The notes beneath the pieces are model-generated. The model did no database searches. It was not told the DNA's origin and was given only the letters and a program-made list of their open reading frames with translations. The translations under genes and the position numbers were made by a program. From Patellaria atrata CBS 101060 (lineage: Eukaryota > Ascomycota > Dothideomycetes > Patellariales > Patellariaceae), in NCBI GenBank assembly GCA_010093705.1, contig MU006092.1:378623-442622 (forward strand): DNA of 64,000 nucleotides, read 5' to 3'. This document shows positions 34,190 to 46,738 of the stretch, one piece after another (position 1 is the stretch's first letter; each line of letters begins with the position of its first letter).

Positions 34190-36301
34190 CTAATCATCTT
34201 CCCCATCTTCGACCCTCGGATTCCTCTCCCCATTCGGACCAATCCCGCCAATCCCAGCCACCTCATCCGTATCCAGATGATCCAACAACTCCTCAATCTC
34301 CTCATCCGCGACCTCCCGCTCGCTGTCCTCCTCAAACGCAACCTCGGTCTCAACCGCATGCTGCACCATCCACCTCTGCAGCTCCCGCAGACGTTCCGTA
34401 TTCTCCACGATCCTATGGGCCGGGATACCGGACTCCCTGATCCGTCTCTCAACGTCCTCGACCGTAGGCTGCGCGCCGGTCGCGGGGTCGACAACTGGCT
34501 GGTTGATCTCGCTGGCGTCGTACCAGGGCAGTATAGAGTGGAAGAAGGCCTGGAGCGTGCGGACCTCGCCGAGGACCTGGTTGAGATTCATGGCTGACTG
34601 GGAGCTGGAGTCGCGGGGGACGGTTGGGGAGTAGGAGGGGAGGTTGTCGTCCGGAGGAAGCGGGTCGGACGAGGAGGAGAGCTGTGAGGTGATTTCGCGG
34701 GGTAGGAGCGCGATGATGGAACGTTCGTTTGTGAGGATGGCGTGGCGGGCTAGGGGCTTCTTGATGGGGTAGTCGCCGTCTGCGTGGGTTTCCGAGGAGG
34801 GTTTGGCGGCGTGCGCGACTTCCATGAGGAGGGATGTCGCTTCAGGCGTGTTCCAGATGTCTTTGGCGCGGAGGACGTAGAGTTCTGTGATTAGTTTCTC
34901 GTAGGGGGTGCGGGGTTGAGAGCCCCATACTGAGGGTGGAATAGGGTCGATGTTCAGTTCTTGAAAGAGGCGGGCTGTTGTCCAGGGATTCTTTTCTATG
35001 GCAGAGATTAGGAGAGTGCGGCCTTCTCGGGCTTTGCCTGTTTGGACGTATGCGAGACCAAGCGTATATTGGATGTTGGGGATGTTCTCCCATTTAGGTT
35101 TGAAGAATGCACTTTCGGCAAGTTCGATAAAATGTTGAGGTTGACGGGCTCGGAGAGCATATTGATCGATGACCAGGTGAACACGGTACGGATCTCGATC
35201 GGGATCTAAGCTCAGCAAGAGTTTTGCCCATTCGTAGACTGTCCGCCAGGTAGCTCTTCTGCTGAGATTCTCGATGTACATCCACGAAGCCAACCAGAAC
35301 TCTCTATTTTCTGGGCGATTGAAGTCAAGTCGAGCCTTCCCTTCTGCAAGCTTATTCGGGAAAGTAGAATGTACAGCTCGTCCAAATGAAAACAAAGCTC
35401 GCTCAAGTCGATCACCGGAATCCGCGTGTTGTCCGCGGTGTTTGACTATTTCAGAGACCTGAAGTAACGTGGATATGTGATAAGGGTTAAAATGTTCTAA
35501 TCCAAGTAGACGTTCAGGATCCATAGAAGCAACGCATGTTTGAAACTGCCGCTGCGTGTCTTGATATAATGTACTGTGAACAAAACGATACTCGACAACT
35601 CCATCTGACTCCTTCTCCACGACATCCATCCCCAACCCACCTCCGGTACCGGGGGGCCATGTGTCCTTAGGTTGCATGAAGATGTTGGCCCGTGAAATAC
35701 GGAGACCTGGTTGATTACGTCCAGTACCAATGTTCTGTGCCCTACGGCCTTGCTGGCGCCGAGCAGCGGGAGCTGGAGCATCTTCTTCCATGGCTGCTCT
35801 CCCAAATAGTCTCCTCATCTCATTGCTAGCATGGAGAGACTGTCTGTCGATGCAGATGAGTTTGTACAGTTCTTCAGCAATGGGGTCAAAGGCGTCCGAT
35901 GAGAAAGTTTTCGGTGTTACCCCCATGTTAGTGAGCGATAGAGCCTTGAGAGCACGATCGATTTCATCCTCTTTGCTCTCATCCTTCTTTGAGGTTCCCG
36001 CCTTGGGTTGCTGGGCTTGTACTGGTTCTGGAACTTTTACCTTTTTTGACTTCTTTTTTTTCCGTTTAGCACTGGTACTCTTGATATGCTGAGTTTCCGG
36101 AACGGGAGTGTCTTCTTCCTCTTCGTCTGGCTCATGATCTTCTTTATCCTCTTCTGCATCTTTCAACATAGCAAATAAACTCTTTTTCTGAGGCATAGTC
36201 GATCCCTCCTCTTCCGATTCTTCTTCTTGAGCTTGGAGTTCTTGAAGTTTTCGTTGCTCTTCTAGCTCACGCTGAGCTTTCCGTAGCGCTCGTGAAGACA
36301 T
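34190..36301 (-). CDS. rqc1: Ribosome quality control complex subunit 1 / TCF25
   Basis: An intronless 703-aa gene. The N-terminus is charged and disordered (SSRALRKAQRELEEQRKL, then acidic runs and the basic KRKKKKSKKVKV patch), as in Rqc1/TCF25. The conserved TCF25 (SPAC1D... and Nulp1) domain includes FMQPKDTWPPGTGGGLGMDV, the LGLEHFNPYHISTLLQVSEI helix pair, FWLASWMYIENLSRRATWRT, LLLSLDPDRDPY and YTLGLAYVQTGKAREGRTLL. These helical repeats resemble a TPR-like array. The family works on stalled 60S ribosomal subunits, helping extraction and ubiquitin-chain choice with the Ltn1 ligase. The gene is divergent from the PTC5 phosphatase gene, with 400 bases between start codons. Confidence 0.93.
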   Translation of the reverse strand: MSSRALRKAQRELEEQRKLQELQAQEEESEEEGSTMPQKKSLFAMLKDAEEDKEDHEPDEEEEDTPVPETQHIKSTSAKRKKKKSKKVKVPEPVQAQQPKAGTSKKDESKEDEIDRALKALSLTNMGVTPKTFSSDAFDPIAEELYKLICIDRQSLHASNEMRRLFGRAAMEEDAPAPAARRQQGRRAQNIGTGRNQPGLRISRANIFMQPKDTWPPGTGGGLGMDVVEKESDGVVEYRFVHSTLYQDTQRQFQTCVASMDPERLLGLEHFNPYHISTLLQVSEIVKHRGQHADSGDRLERALFSFGRAVHSTFPNKLAEGKARLDFNRPENREFWLASWMYIENLSRRATWRTVYEWAKLLLSLDPDRDPYRVHLVIDQYALRARQPQHFIELAESAFFKPKWENIPNIQYTLGLAYVQTGKAREGRTLLISAIEKNPWTTARLFQELNIDPIPPSVWGSQPRTPYEKLITELYVLRAKDIWNTPEATSLLMEVAHAAKPSSETHADGDYPIKKPLARHAILTNERSIIALLPREITSQLSSSSDPLPPDDNLPSYSPTVPRDSSSQSAMNLNQVLGEVRTLQAFFHSILPWYDASEINQPVVDPATGAQPTVEDVERRIRESGIPAHRIVENTERLRELQRWMVQHAVETEVAFEEDSEREVADEEIEELLDHLDTDEVAGIGGIGPNGERNPRVEDGEDD

Positions 36302-36701
36302 GGTGATATAGTTTTATACACCTACTTATTCGTTCCGAATAATCCTCTGAGATGAGATGGATCCTGTAGCGGACTTTGGGGTTCTATGTGTAACATCCCA
36401 AGCTATGACTTGTGAGATTTAAATCAAGGACAACCCAAGATATTTGAAATTTGACATGAGTCACCAGAGTTATGATACAGTACCTTCTGTATGTAAGTCT
36501 TAATTTTTTTTTTATTGTTTGTACAAAGTGTTCGTCCAGTTACAATTGTGTCATAGTAAAATTACGGTATGCACTAGCCGTATTCGGCGTGGCTCGGAAC
36601 GGTTATCTCACTTCATAACCGGTGAGGGAGATCAGAGATCTACGCTCCATCTTTCTCTCTCTATCCTCCCTCACGGTGTTCATCTTGCGCTTCCAGACCA
36701 A
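36302..36701. promoter_or_regulatory. Shared divergent promoter region (RQC1/PTC5)
   Basis: The 400 bases between two divergent start codons must contain both promoters. It holds a T-rich tract near 36508. The open frame extends upstream of the chosen PTC5 start (to 36519), so the start choice is open. Confidence 0.5.
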
Positions 36702-38677
36702 ATGCGTCGAGCAGCTCTTCAAGTGTTCCGCTCTGCTCGTCGCCCGGTACTGCGAAAGCTAGTAAGGAGCCGTACATCCATTAACGTCCCTTCGAGCCAT
36801 GCATTAAGCACGCGATCGTTATCCTCACGTAGCAGAACCTCCAATATTAACTTAACCTCGTCTATGCACATCCGGCAATTCTCTATTGCTCTATTATCGG
36901 CTGCCGTTGCTACAGGAGCGTTCTATGCCTACAAAGGAAGAGAGACTCCTGAGTCGCCATTTGGTTCCTCTCCAAGCTCCGTCTCTGTATCTGGTAGTCA
37001 GACTAGGGGTTTGACTGCGTCCAATGTTTACACCACATCATCAACCGCAGGACCGAGTGCACCCTCCGAAGCAGCAGCAGATTCTGCACGAAGAGCCTTA
37101 GTTGTAGAGCAAGGTCAGTTATACACGGGCACTATCACTGGTGACGGACCTCTGTCAAAGGAGACGGATGATTATGGCAGGAAAGTCCTTGAGATGTTGA
37201 CACCGGAACAAGCAACTGAGAAACTAAGGAAAAATGAGCAATCATGGTTTGTTGGCAGGGGAAAAGGTGTCGTCCGTTATGATGTTGTCCAAATTCCCAG
37301 CAATGACCCCATTGAGGACGATCATGCCGAGAAGATTATCGAAATACCACAAACAGTTGCTGGTGCAGAGGGCAGTACAAGCAGTGACTGGATGTTCTGG
37401 GGTGTATTTGATGGTCATAGGTAAAATTTCTATAGTTCTTACTCTTAAAGCATTTGTCTAACTTCGCCTTAGTGGCTGGACAACATCAGCCAAGCTACGA
37501 CAAGTGCTAATCTCATTTGTCGCCCGCGAATTGAATTCGACATATAAATCCGCTCTCGCTGATCCCTCACTTAAGCTACCCACTGCGGAGTCCATTGATC
37601 AGGCAATCAAAAAGGGTTTTCTCCGTCTAGATCATGAAATCGTTCATGAATCTGTAGAAAAGGTTAAAAAAGCACAATCGAAACGTGTGGCCGCTGAACT
37701 TCTAGCTCCAGCTCTTTCCGGTTCTTGCGCACTGTTGTCATTTTACGATAGCAACTCGAAATTACTTAGGATTGCATGTACTGGCGATTCGCGAGCCGTT
37801 CTTGGAAGACGTACTGCGAATGGATATTGGTCTGCAACCCCTCTCTCCGTAGATCAGACGGGTGGTACTCCAGAAGAAGCTGCCCGTCTACGTAAAGAGC
37901 ACCCCGGGGAAGAAAATGTGGTTAAGAACGGCCGTGTCCTTGGTGGTCTTGAGCCTACCCGTGCATTTGGAGATGCAACCTACAAGTGGACACGGGAGAC
38001 GCAGGCGGAGCTCAAGAAGTCGTTCTTTGGCCGCACAGCATCAAGCTTACTTCGCACTCCGCCATATGTTACCGCTGAGCCAGTTGTGACGACTACTAAA
38101 GTCGATCCTCAGAGAGGAGATTTCCTTGTCATGGCTACAGATGGTCTATGGGAAATGCTCACTAATGAGGAGGTCGTTGGTCTCGTTGGCCAATGGCTAG
38201 AATCCCAAGCGGACAGTAAGACAAGAAAAACTGGAGATAAACAGGCAGGTTCTTGGCTTGGGAGCTGGTCCAACTCGCAAAAGAAAGGCCTTCCCATTGA
38301 GAAAGACTCTAGGCATGGTGACAGCAGCGGCCAGCGTGCACCAATAAGACAACAGCAATGGGGAATCGACTCTCAGGAGACTGGAAGATTTGTCGTTGAA
38401 GATAAAAATGCGGCCACGCATTTGGTCAGAAATGCTCTAGGAGGTCGTGATCGTGACCAAGTCTGCGCGCTCCTCACCCTTCCAAGCCCATTCTCGCGGA
38501 GATATAGGTACGTTTGATGCTGTTCAAAGCGGTTTCCCCAAGAACTTCAGTACTAATATGCATAGGGACGATCTCACCGTTGAAGTAATTTTCTTCGGCG
38601 AGGGCGATACTTCAGGCACCATCACACTCAATGTCGATGCCAGTGCTTCAAGCCCTAACCCTCAGGCCAAGCTCTAG
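36702..38677 (+). CDS. ptc5: Mitochondrial PP2C phosphatase, PTC5 type
   Basis: Three exons: 36702-37420, 37473-38507 and 38566-38677, giving 621 aa. Introns are 52 and 58 nt. The N-terminus (MRRAALQVFRSARRPVLRKL) is a mitochondrial presequence rich in Arg and Ser. A hydrophobic helix, FSIALLSAAVATGAFYAY, follows. PP2C motifs are all present: WMFWGVFDGHSG (assembled by splicing), GSCALLSFYD, CTGDSRAVLG, EPTRAFGD, FLVMATDGLWE and RDDLTVEVIFFG, which needs the last exon. In yeast Ptc5 dephosphorylates and activates the E1-alpha subunit of pyruvate dehydrogenase in the matrix. An internal low-complexity insert (about 510-550) lies between the last PP2C motifs. The start follows the presequence-like Met; an in-frame extension to 36519 exists but looks non-coding. 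Confidence 0.93.
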
Positions 38678-39226
38678 TGTTTCTTTCTACACTTTTTCGT
38701 ACAGTCGGACAAAGATAGATACCCATTTTCTCACTGCAATGGTGTTTTGGGCGTCAGCAGCGTACAAGTATGCGAATGATTGATAAAAGCCAGGCGTTGG
38801 GAGGGTAGGCATCTCTACTTAGATGTTGCGGCACAATTTTACCCTTTTGAATTATAGATGCATTTGGGCTGAAGTAGACTATTTCCAAAATCTTGAAATA
38901 TACCTGGATACGTGATAGTCTGTATAAGTACCTACGTAGTCCCATTCATGCATTTCCAGTTATTTGTACAGTAAACTACTACCTTAACACCCACAGGCTT
39001 GTAGAACCCCTGCAAGCGGCTCAGTTCAGTGACGTTCGCTTCGGAGCTGTTTTTAGCTATCGGATCTGGACCACCAGCTTGGACCCTTCATGTGGGACAG
39101 GGTCAAGATCCCAAAACTTTCTCGATAAAGAGAAAAGGCTCGTAGAAACACCGTTGGGCCGTATATACGTCCTTTGTACAATTGTTGAACTAAGTTTACC
39201 GTCACTCTTTTTATTTTCACTTCAGT
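38678..39226. other. Intergenic, no gene seen
   Basis: Between two co-oriented genes; contains the desaturase promoter. No coding signal. Confidence 0.55.
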
Positions 39227-40443
39227 ATGCGTTCCTCAGTCGCTACTGCCACCATCAAGCCCGAGAAGTCCCTCAGACGCACACTCATAGGGGTTCAGGA
39301 ACCAGGGAGAGTTCAAGCACCACTACCTCAGGATGAGCACGACAACTTTTTCTGGACATACACAGAAGAACCGCACCGAACGCGGCGGCAAGCTATTATA
39401 AAAGCACATCCAGAGGTCAGCTCTCCTTCAATTGCACCCCAAATCAGACCATTTGCTCACTAACAGTTACATAGGTCCTCAAACTATGCGGTCCCGAACC
39501 ATTGACAAAATACCTTGTCACCGCAGTTATGGGACTGCAAATTACCTGCGCATATCTCCTTCGCAACACCCCTGTCCTCTCCTGGCCGTTCCTCTTGACG
39601 GCGTATGTCATCGGGGCGACGGCGAACCAGAATCTCTTCCTTGCCATCCATGAAATATCGCATAATCTCGCGTTCAAATCGCCATTAGCAAACCGTATGT
39701 TCGCCGTCTTTGCCAATCTGTCCATTGGTATACCATACAGCGCTTCATTCCGTCCATACCACCTTACCCACCACAAATCCCTCGGCGTCTCTGGGTTGGA
39801 CACCGACCTTCCAACCACCCTCGAAGCCTTCTTTCTCGACTCTTTGGCCGGAAAGGCTTTCTTTTGCACCTTTCAAATCCTTTTCTACGCTTTACGGCCA
39901 ATGTTCGTCTACGTACTCCCCATTACGCGTATCCACCTTTTCAACATCGCTGTCCAGGTAGCCTTCGACTGGGTCCTCGTGCATTACGCCGGGGGGAACG
40001 CGCTGGCATATCTGATAATGTCTTCATTTTTGGCTGGATCCTTACATCCCTGTGCGGGTCATTTCATCGCGGAACATTATGTTTTTTCCCATCCATCACC
40101 CGCGCAGAAGGACCCAGCGACAGGCGCGCAGCTGCCCGAGACATACTCCTACTATGGCCCGCTGAACCTCCTAACCTACAACGTGGGTCTGCATAACGAA
40201 CACCACGACTTCCCCGCCATCCCGTGGAGCCGTCTTCCCGCTCTTCATAATATTGCGAAAGAGTTTTATGCGGAGTTGCCGCGGCATGAGAGTTGGGTTA
40301 AGGTGATGTGGCAGTTTGTGCTGGATGAGGAGGTCGGGTTGTGGTGTCGGGTTAAGCGCGCGGAAGGGGGAAGAAAGGTGGGTGGGTGGAAGGAACAAGA
40401 ACTAGGTAGTAACGAAGGGAATAGCATTGCGGGAGTGAGATGA
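39227..40443 (+). CDS. Sphingolipid delta-4 desaturase (dihydroceramide desaturase)
   Basis: Two exons (39227-39415 and 39475-40443) give 385 aa; the 59-nt intron lies between codons. The protein begins with the DES1 lipid-desaturase N-terminal region (NFFWTYTEEPHRTRRQAI). It then has hydrophobic helices and three histidine boxes: HEISHN, HLTHH and HNEHHDFP. The order and spacing are those of DEGS-type desaturases, which insert the delta-4 double bond into dihydroceramide in the ER membrane, using cytochrome b5 electrons. NVGLHNEHHDFPAIPWSRLP is a near-invariant stretch of the family. The tail after residue 350 is poorly conserved and Gly/Lys-rich. In filamentous ascomycetes this enzyme mainly feeds glucosylceramide synthesis. 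Confidence 0.95.
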
Positions 40444-41228
40444 TAAGAGGTGGGACTAGGAAAGAGGGCGTGGATAGGGCTTTATGGGATCGGTATACAG
40501 ATGATAGCTTTTTTAAAAAGATAAAAGTTTTACCTGATACCACTATTTGGTCTTCGTGTAAAGAAAATTCATAAAAGAATGTTCGGAAAAAAAGGTCGAA
40601 CTATCTTCACGTAAAAACAAAACTCGGGAACCAGATACGCTATGGTAAAAGTAATGATGGGACGTACTTACCCTTTGGGTGTTCGAGAACGGTACAGAGG
40701 AGCTTTTCCAGGATACTGGATGGTAAGATATACGCATGGGATGTATAGGGATTGTTGGCCGGTAATTTCTTGGATATGGCGCTATCTCCTTCAATAGGAG
40801 AGTAACTACCTGTCATTTTATGACCTTTTTCTATCGCGACGTTTTTCATCTACTACCCCGTACTGTGCTGTACACTACAATCACTTTGAACTCTTTGCTC
40901 CTCATACCCATAGAAATGACGAAACAAATAATGGACCCACCATGTACGTGGACTTGACGGGGATGTGAATTCTTGTTTGACCTTGTTCGTTTTGGCTATG
41001 TGAGGAAGATGATTTGGGCTTTTTCTTTGGCGATGGAGATTGACGAATGATTATCGAAACTATTTGAGTTTTGACGCAAATTGTATCTTTGATTCCATTT
41101 TAAAATAATTGCAAAGGGCATCGGGACTAATTAAAAACGAGGGACAATAAGGGGAGCCAATTAGGGTCTTCATAAACGCACTTAATAACAATGGAGGTTA
41201 AGCGGGTTTAAAACGTCATTTTATTATT
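40444..41228. other. Convergent intergenic region
   Basis: Between the desaturase and cytochrome b2-like gene ends. No gene recognised. Confidence 0.55.
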
Positions 41229-42920
41229 TCATAGCTTGGATGTGGATTCCGACCTTGGTCGCCACTTTGCGTATGGGTGGTCTACGGTTGAGGGGACCAA
41301 GTGGTCGATATCAAGCGTGTTTACTAAGCTCGGGTGAACTTGTGAGAGATTGGCAATACCAATCATACGCATCGTCGTTTCGAGCTCGTCTTTCATAACT
41401 ACTGTCTATTAGTCCAGATTACATGGACTGTATCTCAAGAGCAATGAACAGCATAGTGAGTTAGAGGGTTTTAAGGAGCTAGAAAACTTACTCTCGTAAA
41501 GATGTTCTACGCCCTCGCTACCATAACTGAGGGAATAAAGGAAGGGCCTTCCCATACCTACGGCCGTAGCTCCAAGACAGAGAGCTTTGAGAATATCGGT
41601 CCCACGCCGGATCCCACCGTCTATATACACCTCCATATAATTAAAGACTTCAGGACAGCAGCGTTGAAGCTCCAACAAGACTAGGATTGCAGGCGGAGCT
41701 CTGATGAAGAATCAGCATCCAACTTTCATATATCAAACGTACAGGAATGTGAACTTACGTATCCAAACTCCGACCGCCATGGTTACTGATAACAATACCC
41801 TTACAACCGTGTTTTAGGGCCAATTTTGCATCTTCCGCACATTGAACCCCCTTAACGACCAGTGGTAGATCCGTACAACTCCTCAGCCACGCTAGATCAT
41901 CCCAGGTAAGGGATGCGTCGATATACCCACCCATAACTCGACCCAGACCGCCACCTTTAGAGTCATTCTTTGCCCTTTGTCCGCTCATGGGCGCAGATAA
42001 AGATTCATCCGCTCGTACGCGCTCATCTGATTCTCGTTTCCCAATGGTAGGGGCGTCGATAGTGACGAAAATAGCTTTGACGTTGCTGAGTGAGTTGATA
42101 GTCTTCAACAATGCCGCAGTCTTCGGACGATCCTTATTGACATACAGTTGAAAGAAAAAGGGGTGTCTTGAAGGTGCAGTGGAGACAATCTCGGTCACGG
42201 GAAAGGAGGCGCTTGTCGACACACATTGGATTATTCCAGCTGCTGCACAGGCTCTCGCTATAGCCTTTTCGCCGTCGTCGTGAGCGAGGCGCGCCATCGC
42301 AGCTGGACTCACGAAAAGGGGCATACTGACATCGCAGCCCAGAATGCGGGAGCGAGTAGAGACAGTCCGGACGTTCCGCATCAGTCGGGGACGGAACCAG
42401 ATGCGGTCGAAGAAGGACTTGTTGGCGCCATGAGTGATCAAGTCGGTTGCTGCGGAGGAGTAGAAAGCCCAGGTCTTCTTCGAAAGGGTCCGGGATGCTA
42501 CTTCTTCGAAGTCGTAGCTGTTAATGATACTGCTGAGCGGCGGCTTCTCGTAGAGTGCGAATTGAGGGGTCTTCGATGGAGGAGGTTTGGTCCAGTCCTC
42601 TGTGATAGTCTTGGTATCGAGTTGGCCTATTAACTTTGATGCGTCTAGGTTATCGGAAAGGACAGAGGGAGAGTGGATGGCGTTATACTCGGTGGATGCA
42701 TCTTGACCAGCACATTTCAGAATGACTGTATGACAGACACGTCAGAAGTCAATTGCATTCATGACACAAAGATAACATGTACCGTACCCTCAGCACCACC
42801 AGGATGTTCTGGGGCAAATTCAGTCAGGTCCCAGACCTTACCGTCTACGACGAGCCAACAACTATCAGATGATGCATGTTTTTTGATCTCCTTCACTGAC
42901 ACGAGCTTTTGCTCCCCCAT
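41229..42920 (-). CDS. Cytochrome b5 + FMN-dependent alpha-hydroxy acid dehydrogenase (cytochrome b2-like)
   Basis: Four exons on the minus strand: 42920-42788, 42725-41759, 41700-41492 and 41401-41229, giving 493 aa. Introns of 58-90 nt are GT-AG and in frame. Residues 1-75 are a cytochrome b5 domain with both heme histidines, in [12 protein letters not shown] and YNAIHSPS; the second exists only after splicing. The FMN domain follows: [93 protein letters not shown] and [10 protein letters not shown]. The catalytic His (SNHGG) is present. The architecture is that of L-lactate dehydrogenase (CYB2), but the first Met gives no mitochondrial presequence; a longer in-frame start at 42968 is possible. 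It may oxidise lactate or a related hydroxy acid. Divergent from glutathione reductase. Confidence 0.93.
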
Positions 42921-45085
<2,165 letters not shown>

Positions 45086-45362
45086 CTCACGTAGGCGTTT
45101 ATCAATGTATAACTTAATTTATCCCCTTAGTAGAAAACTAATTATCATACAGATTTAAGAATGCTGCCGCAATATCTGTGTAGCCGCTCTTACTGTTCGC
45201 TCGACTCATCACCACATTTAGCAACGTGACAGCCCTATTGAAACCTGGACCTCCCGAGATATGGGTCATCAAAGGCATCCTTACACATATCTACAAGTTC
45301 GCACAAACGCAGTTAGTAAATCCCGCCTTAACACTCACTTAAAACCCCAACTTCCAGCCCTC

Positions 45363-46213
45363 ATGCTCTTCCCTCTTTCAAAACCCTTCACCTTAACTCC
45401 CTCTCCTTCACCGTACCCGTTTGTCAACAAACCCCTCCCACCAGAACCCCATCCAAACCTCCTACACTTGCTCAAAGGGCAAAACCCATCACTCCACCTG
45501 AAGCCCTCTTCTCTCCTCCACCCGCAACTCTCACCATCCATTCACCATCGCGCCACCTCTCCCACACCATCAAATCCAACCACTTTACCCCTATCTCTCT
45601 TCCCGTAAATCATCCTCCACGAACCGCCCACCAATGAGACCCCCTCCCCCCATCCTAATCAAAATGCCGCCAATACAACCCCCGCACCTCTCACCCCTCC
45701 CCGTCTCGAAACCCCCGAGGACATCCTTTCACACCTACACGCGGCCATCGACGAGACCCTCGCTGCGTACCGCTCTTCTTTCCTCCGGAGACGGATATCT
45801 GACGCCGGTCTCTGGAGCCGGAGGACTGGGTTTCCGTACGCGGCTACAATGCCGTACTGGGTCCGGAACAGGCGGGGGACGGGGAGGTGTATGTGAAGCC
45901 GCTGTCGCCTGTTCCCGGGGAGGAAAGAGGGGGGTAGTAGGTCGGTACGTAGCAGAGAGCCGTCTCCTTAGGCCCGGATGAGAAATGTGGGAGCCGTGCC
46001 GAGTCTAGAGAAACCGGCTAAGATGGGGGGTTTGCGCCGCAATGTCTTGGGCGCCAAGAGGGTACGTACGATTCCTTCTCCCTAATCCGCAGCACAGTTT
46101 TCAGTTCTCAGTTTCTGTCAGGATCAGCGCTGATACGGTACGATGCGATACAGGTGGCCAGCGATCCGCTGCGGCATGCGGACCTTGCTGCTTTTCTGAA
46201 GGCGAGGACGTAG
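45363..46213 (+). pseudogene. Uncharacterised protein gene, reading frame broken several times
   Basis: A GC-rich stretch in which coding-like sequence moves between frames without gaps. It begins with MLFPLSKPFTLTPSPSPYPF, then continues in other frames through LTIHSPSRHLSHTIKSNHF, LETPEDILSHLHAAIDETLA with AYRSSFLRRRISDAG, and EPEDWVSVRGYNAVLGPEQA with VYVKPLSPVPGEE. The 3' part is orderly: an exon reading NVGAVPSLEKPAKMGGLRRN ends at a GTACGT donor (46062). A 92-nt intron follows, and the last exon (46154-46213) reads VASDPLRHADLAAFLKART and stops. At least three frame changes are needed, one of them near a G6 run at about 45925-45932. I do not recognise the family. It could be a decayed gene, or an intact gene damaged by assembly indels. 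Confidence 0.5.
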
Positions 46214-46738
46214 TTCTGGCGTGGTTGGCGTTCTGTTTCGGTTCGGTTCGGTTCGGTGCGGTTGTGTTGGTTTCATTTTGGATCTGGTACGGCGTTTGGT
46301 TTGGCGTTTGGTTTCGGTTCGTTCCGGTTCGGTGTGGTATCTTCGGTTCCGGTACGGTATCTTCATCCATGATACCAGTACAGTCCCCTGCGGTACAGAT
46401 CCTTACAGTTCGACGCCTCATACAAGCTGTTAGCCATCATAATTGGGCTCCCTTAGCATTCCGCGTCTCGTCATGCGAACCAAAGTCTCGGTCCTATATC
46501 CAATATACTCATATCAAGTGATAAAACGTGGTGGACCTAACAGTTATTGCCCTATCTTCTATATATACACCTATTTCGAAACAAATAGCCTTAATCCCTC
46601 CCTTATACAATCTACGTAGAAACGCCTCGGTGTTCGTGATTACAGGATTTTCCATCTCCATCTACCTTACATCACCACTCCACTCTCCTTCCCCTCCACC
46701 AGCACTATTTCCAGTATACACTCCACCACCCCACTCAC
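46214..46738. other. Convergent intergenic region with TTCGG-rich stretch
   Basis: Between the 3' ends of the broken gene and the SKG6-like gene. It contains the TTCGG repeat (46237-46261) and degenerate copies to about 46350. No gene. Confidence 0.5.
46237..46261. repeat. TTCGG pentanucleotide microsatellite
   Basis: Four perfect TTCGG units followed by TGCGG, with scattered imperfect copies (TTCGG, TTCCGG, TTTGG) for about 90 bases downstream. Confidence 0.85.
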
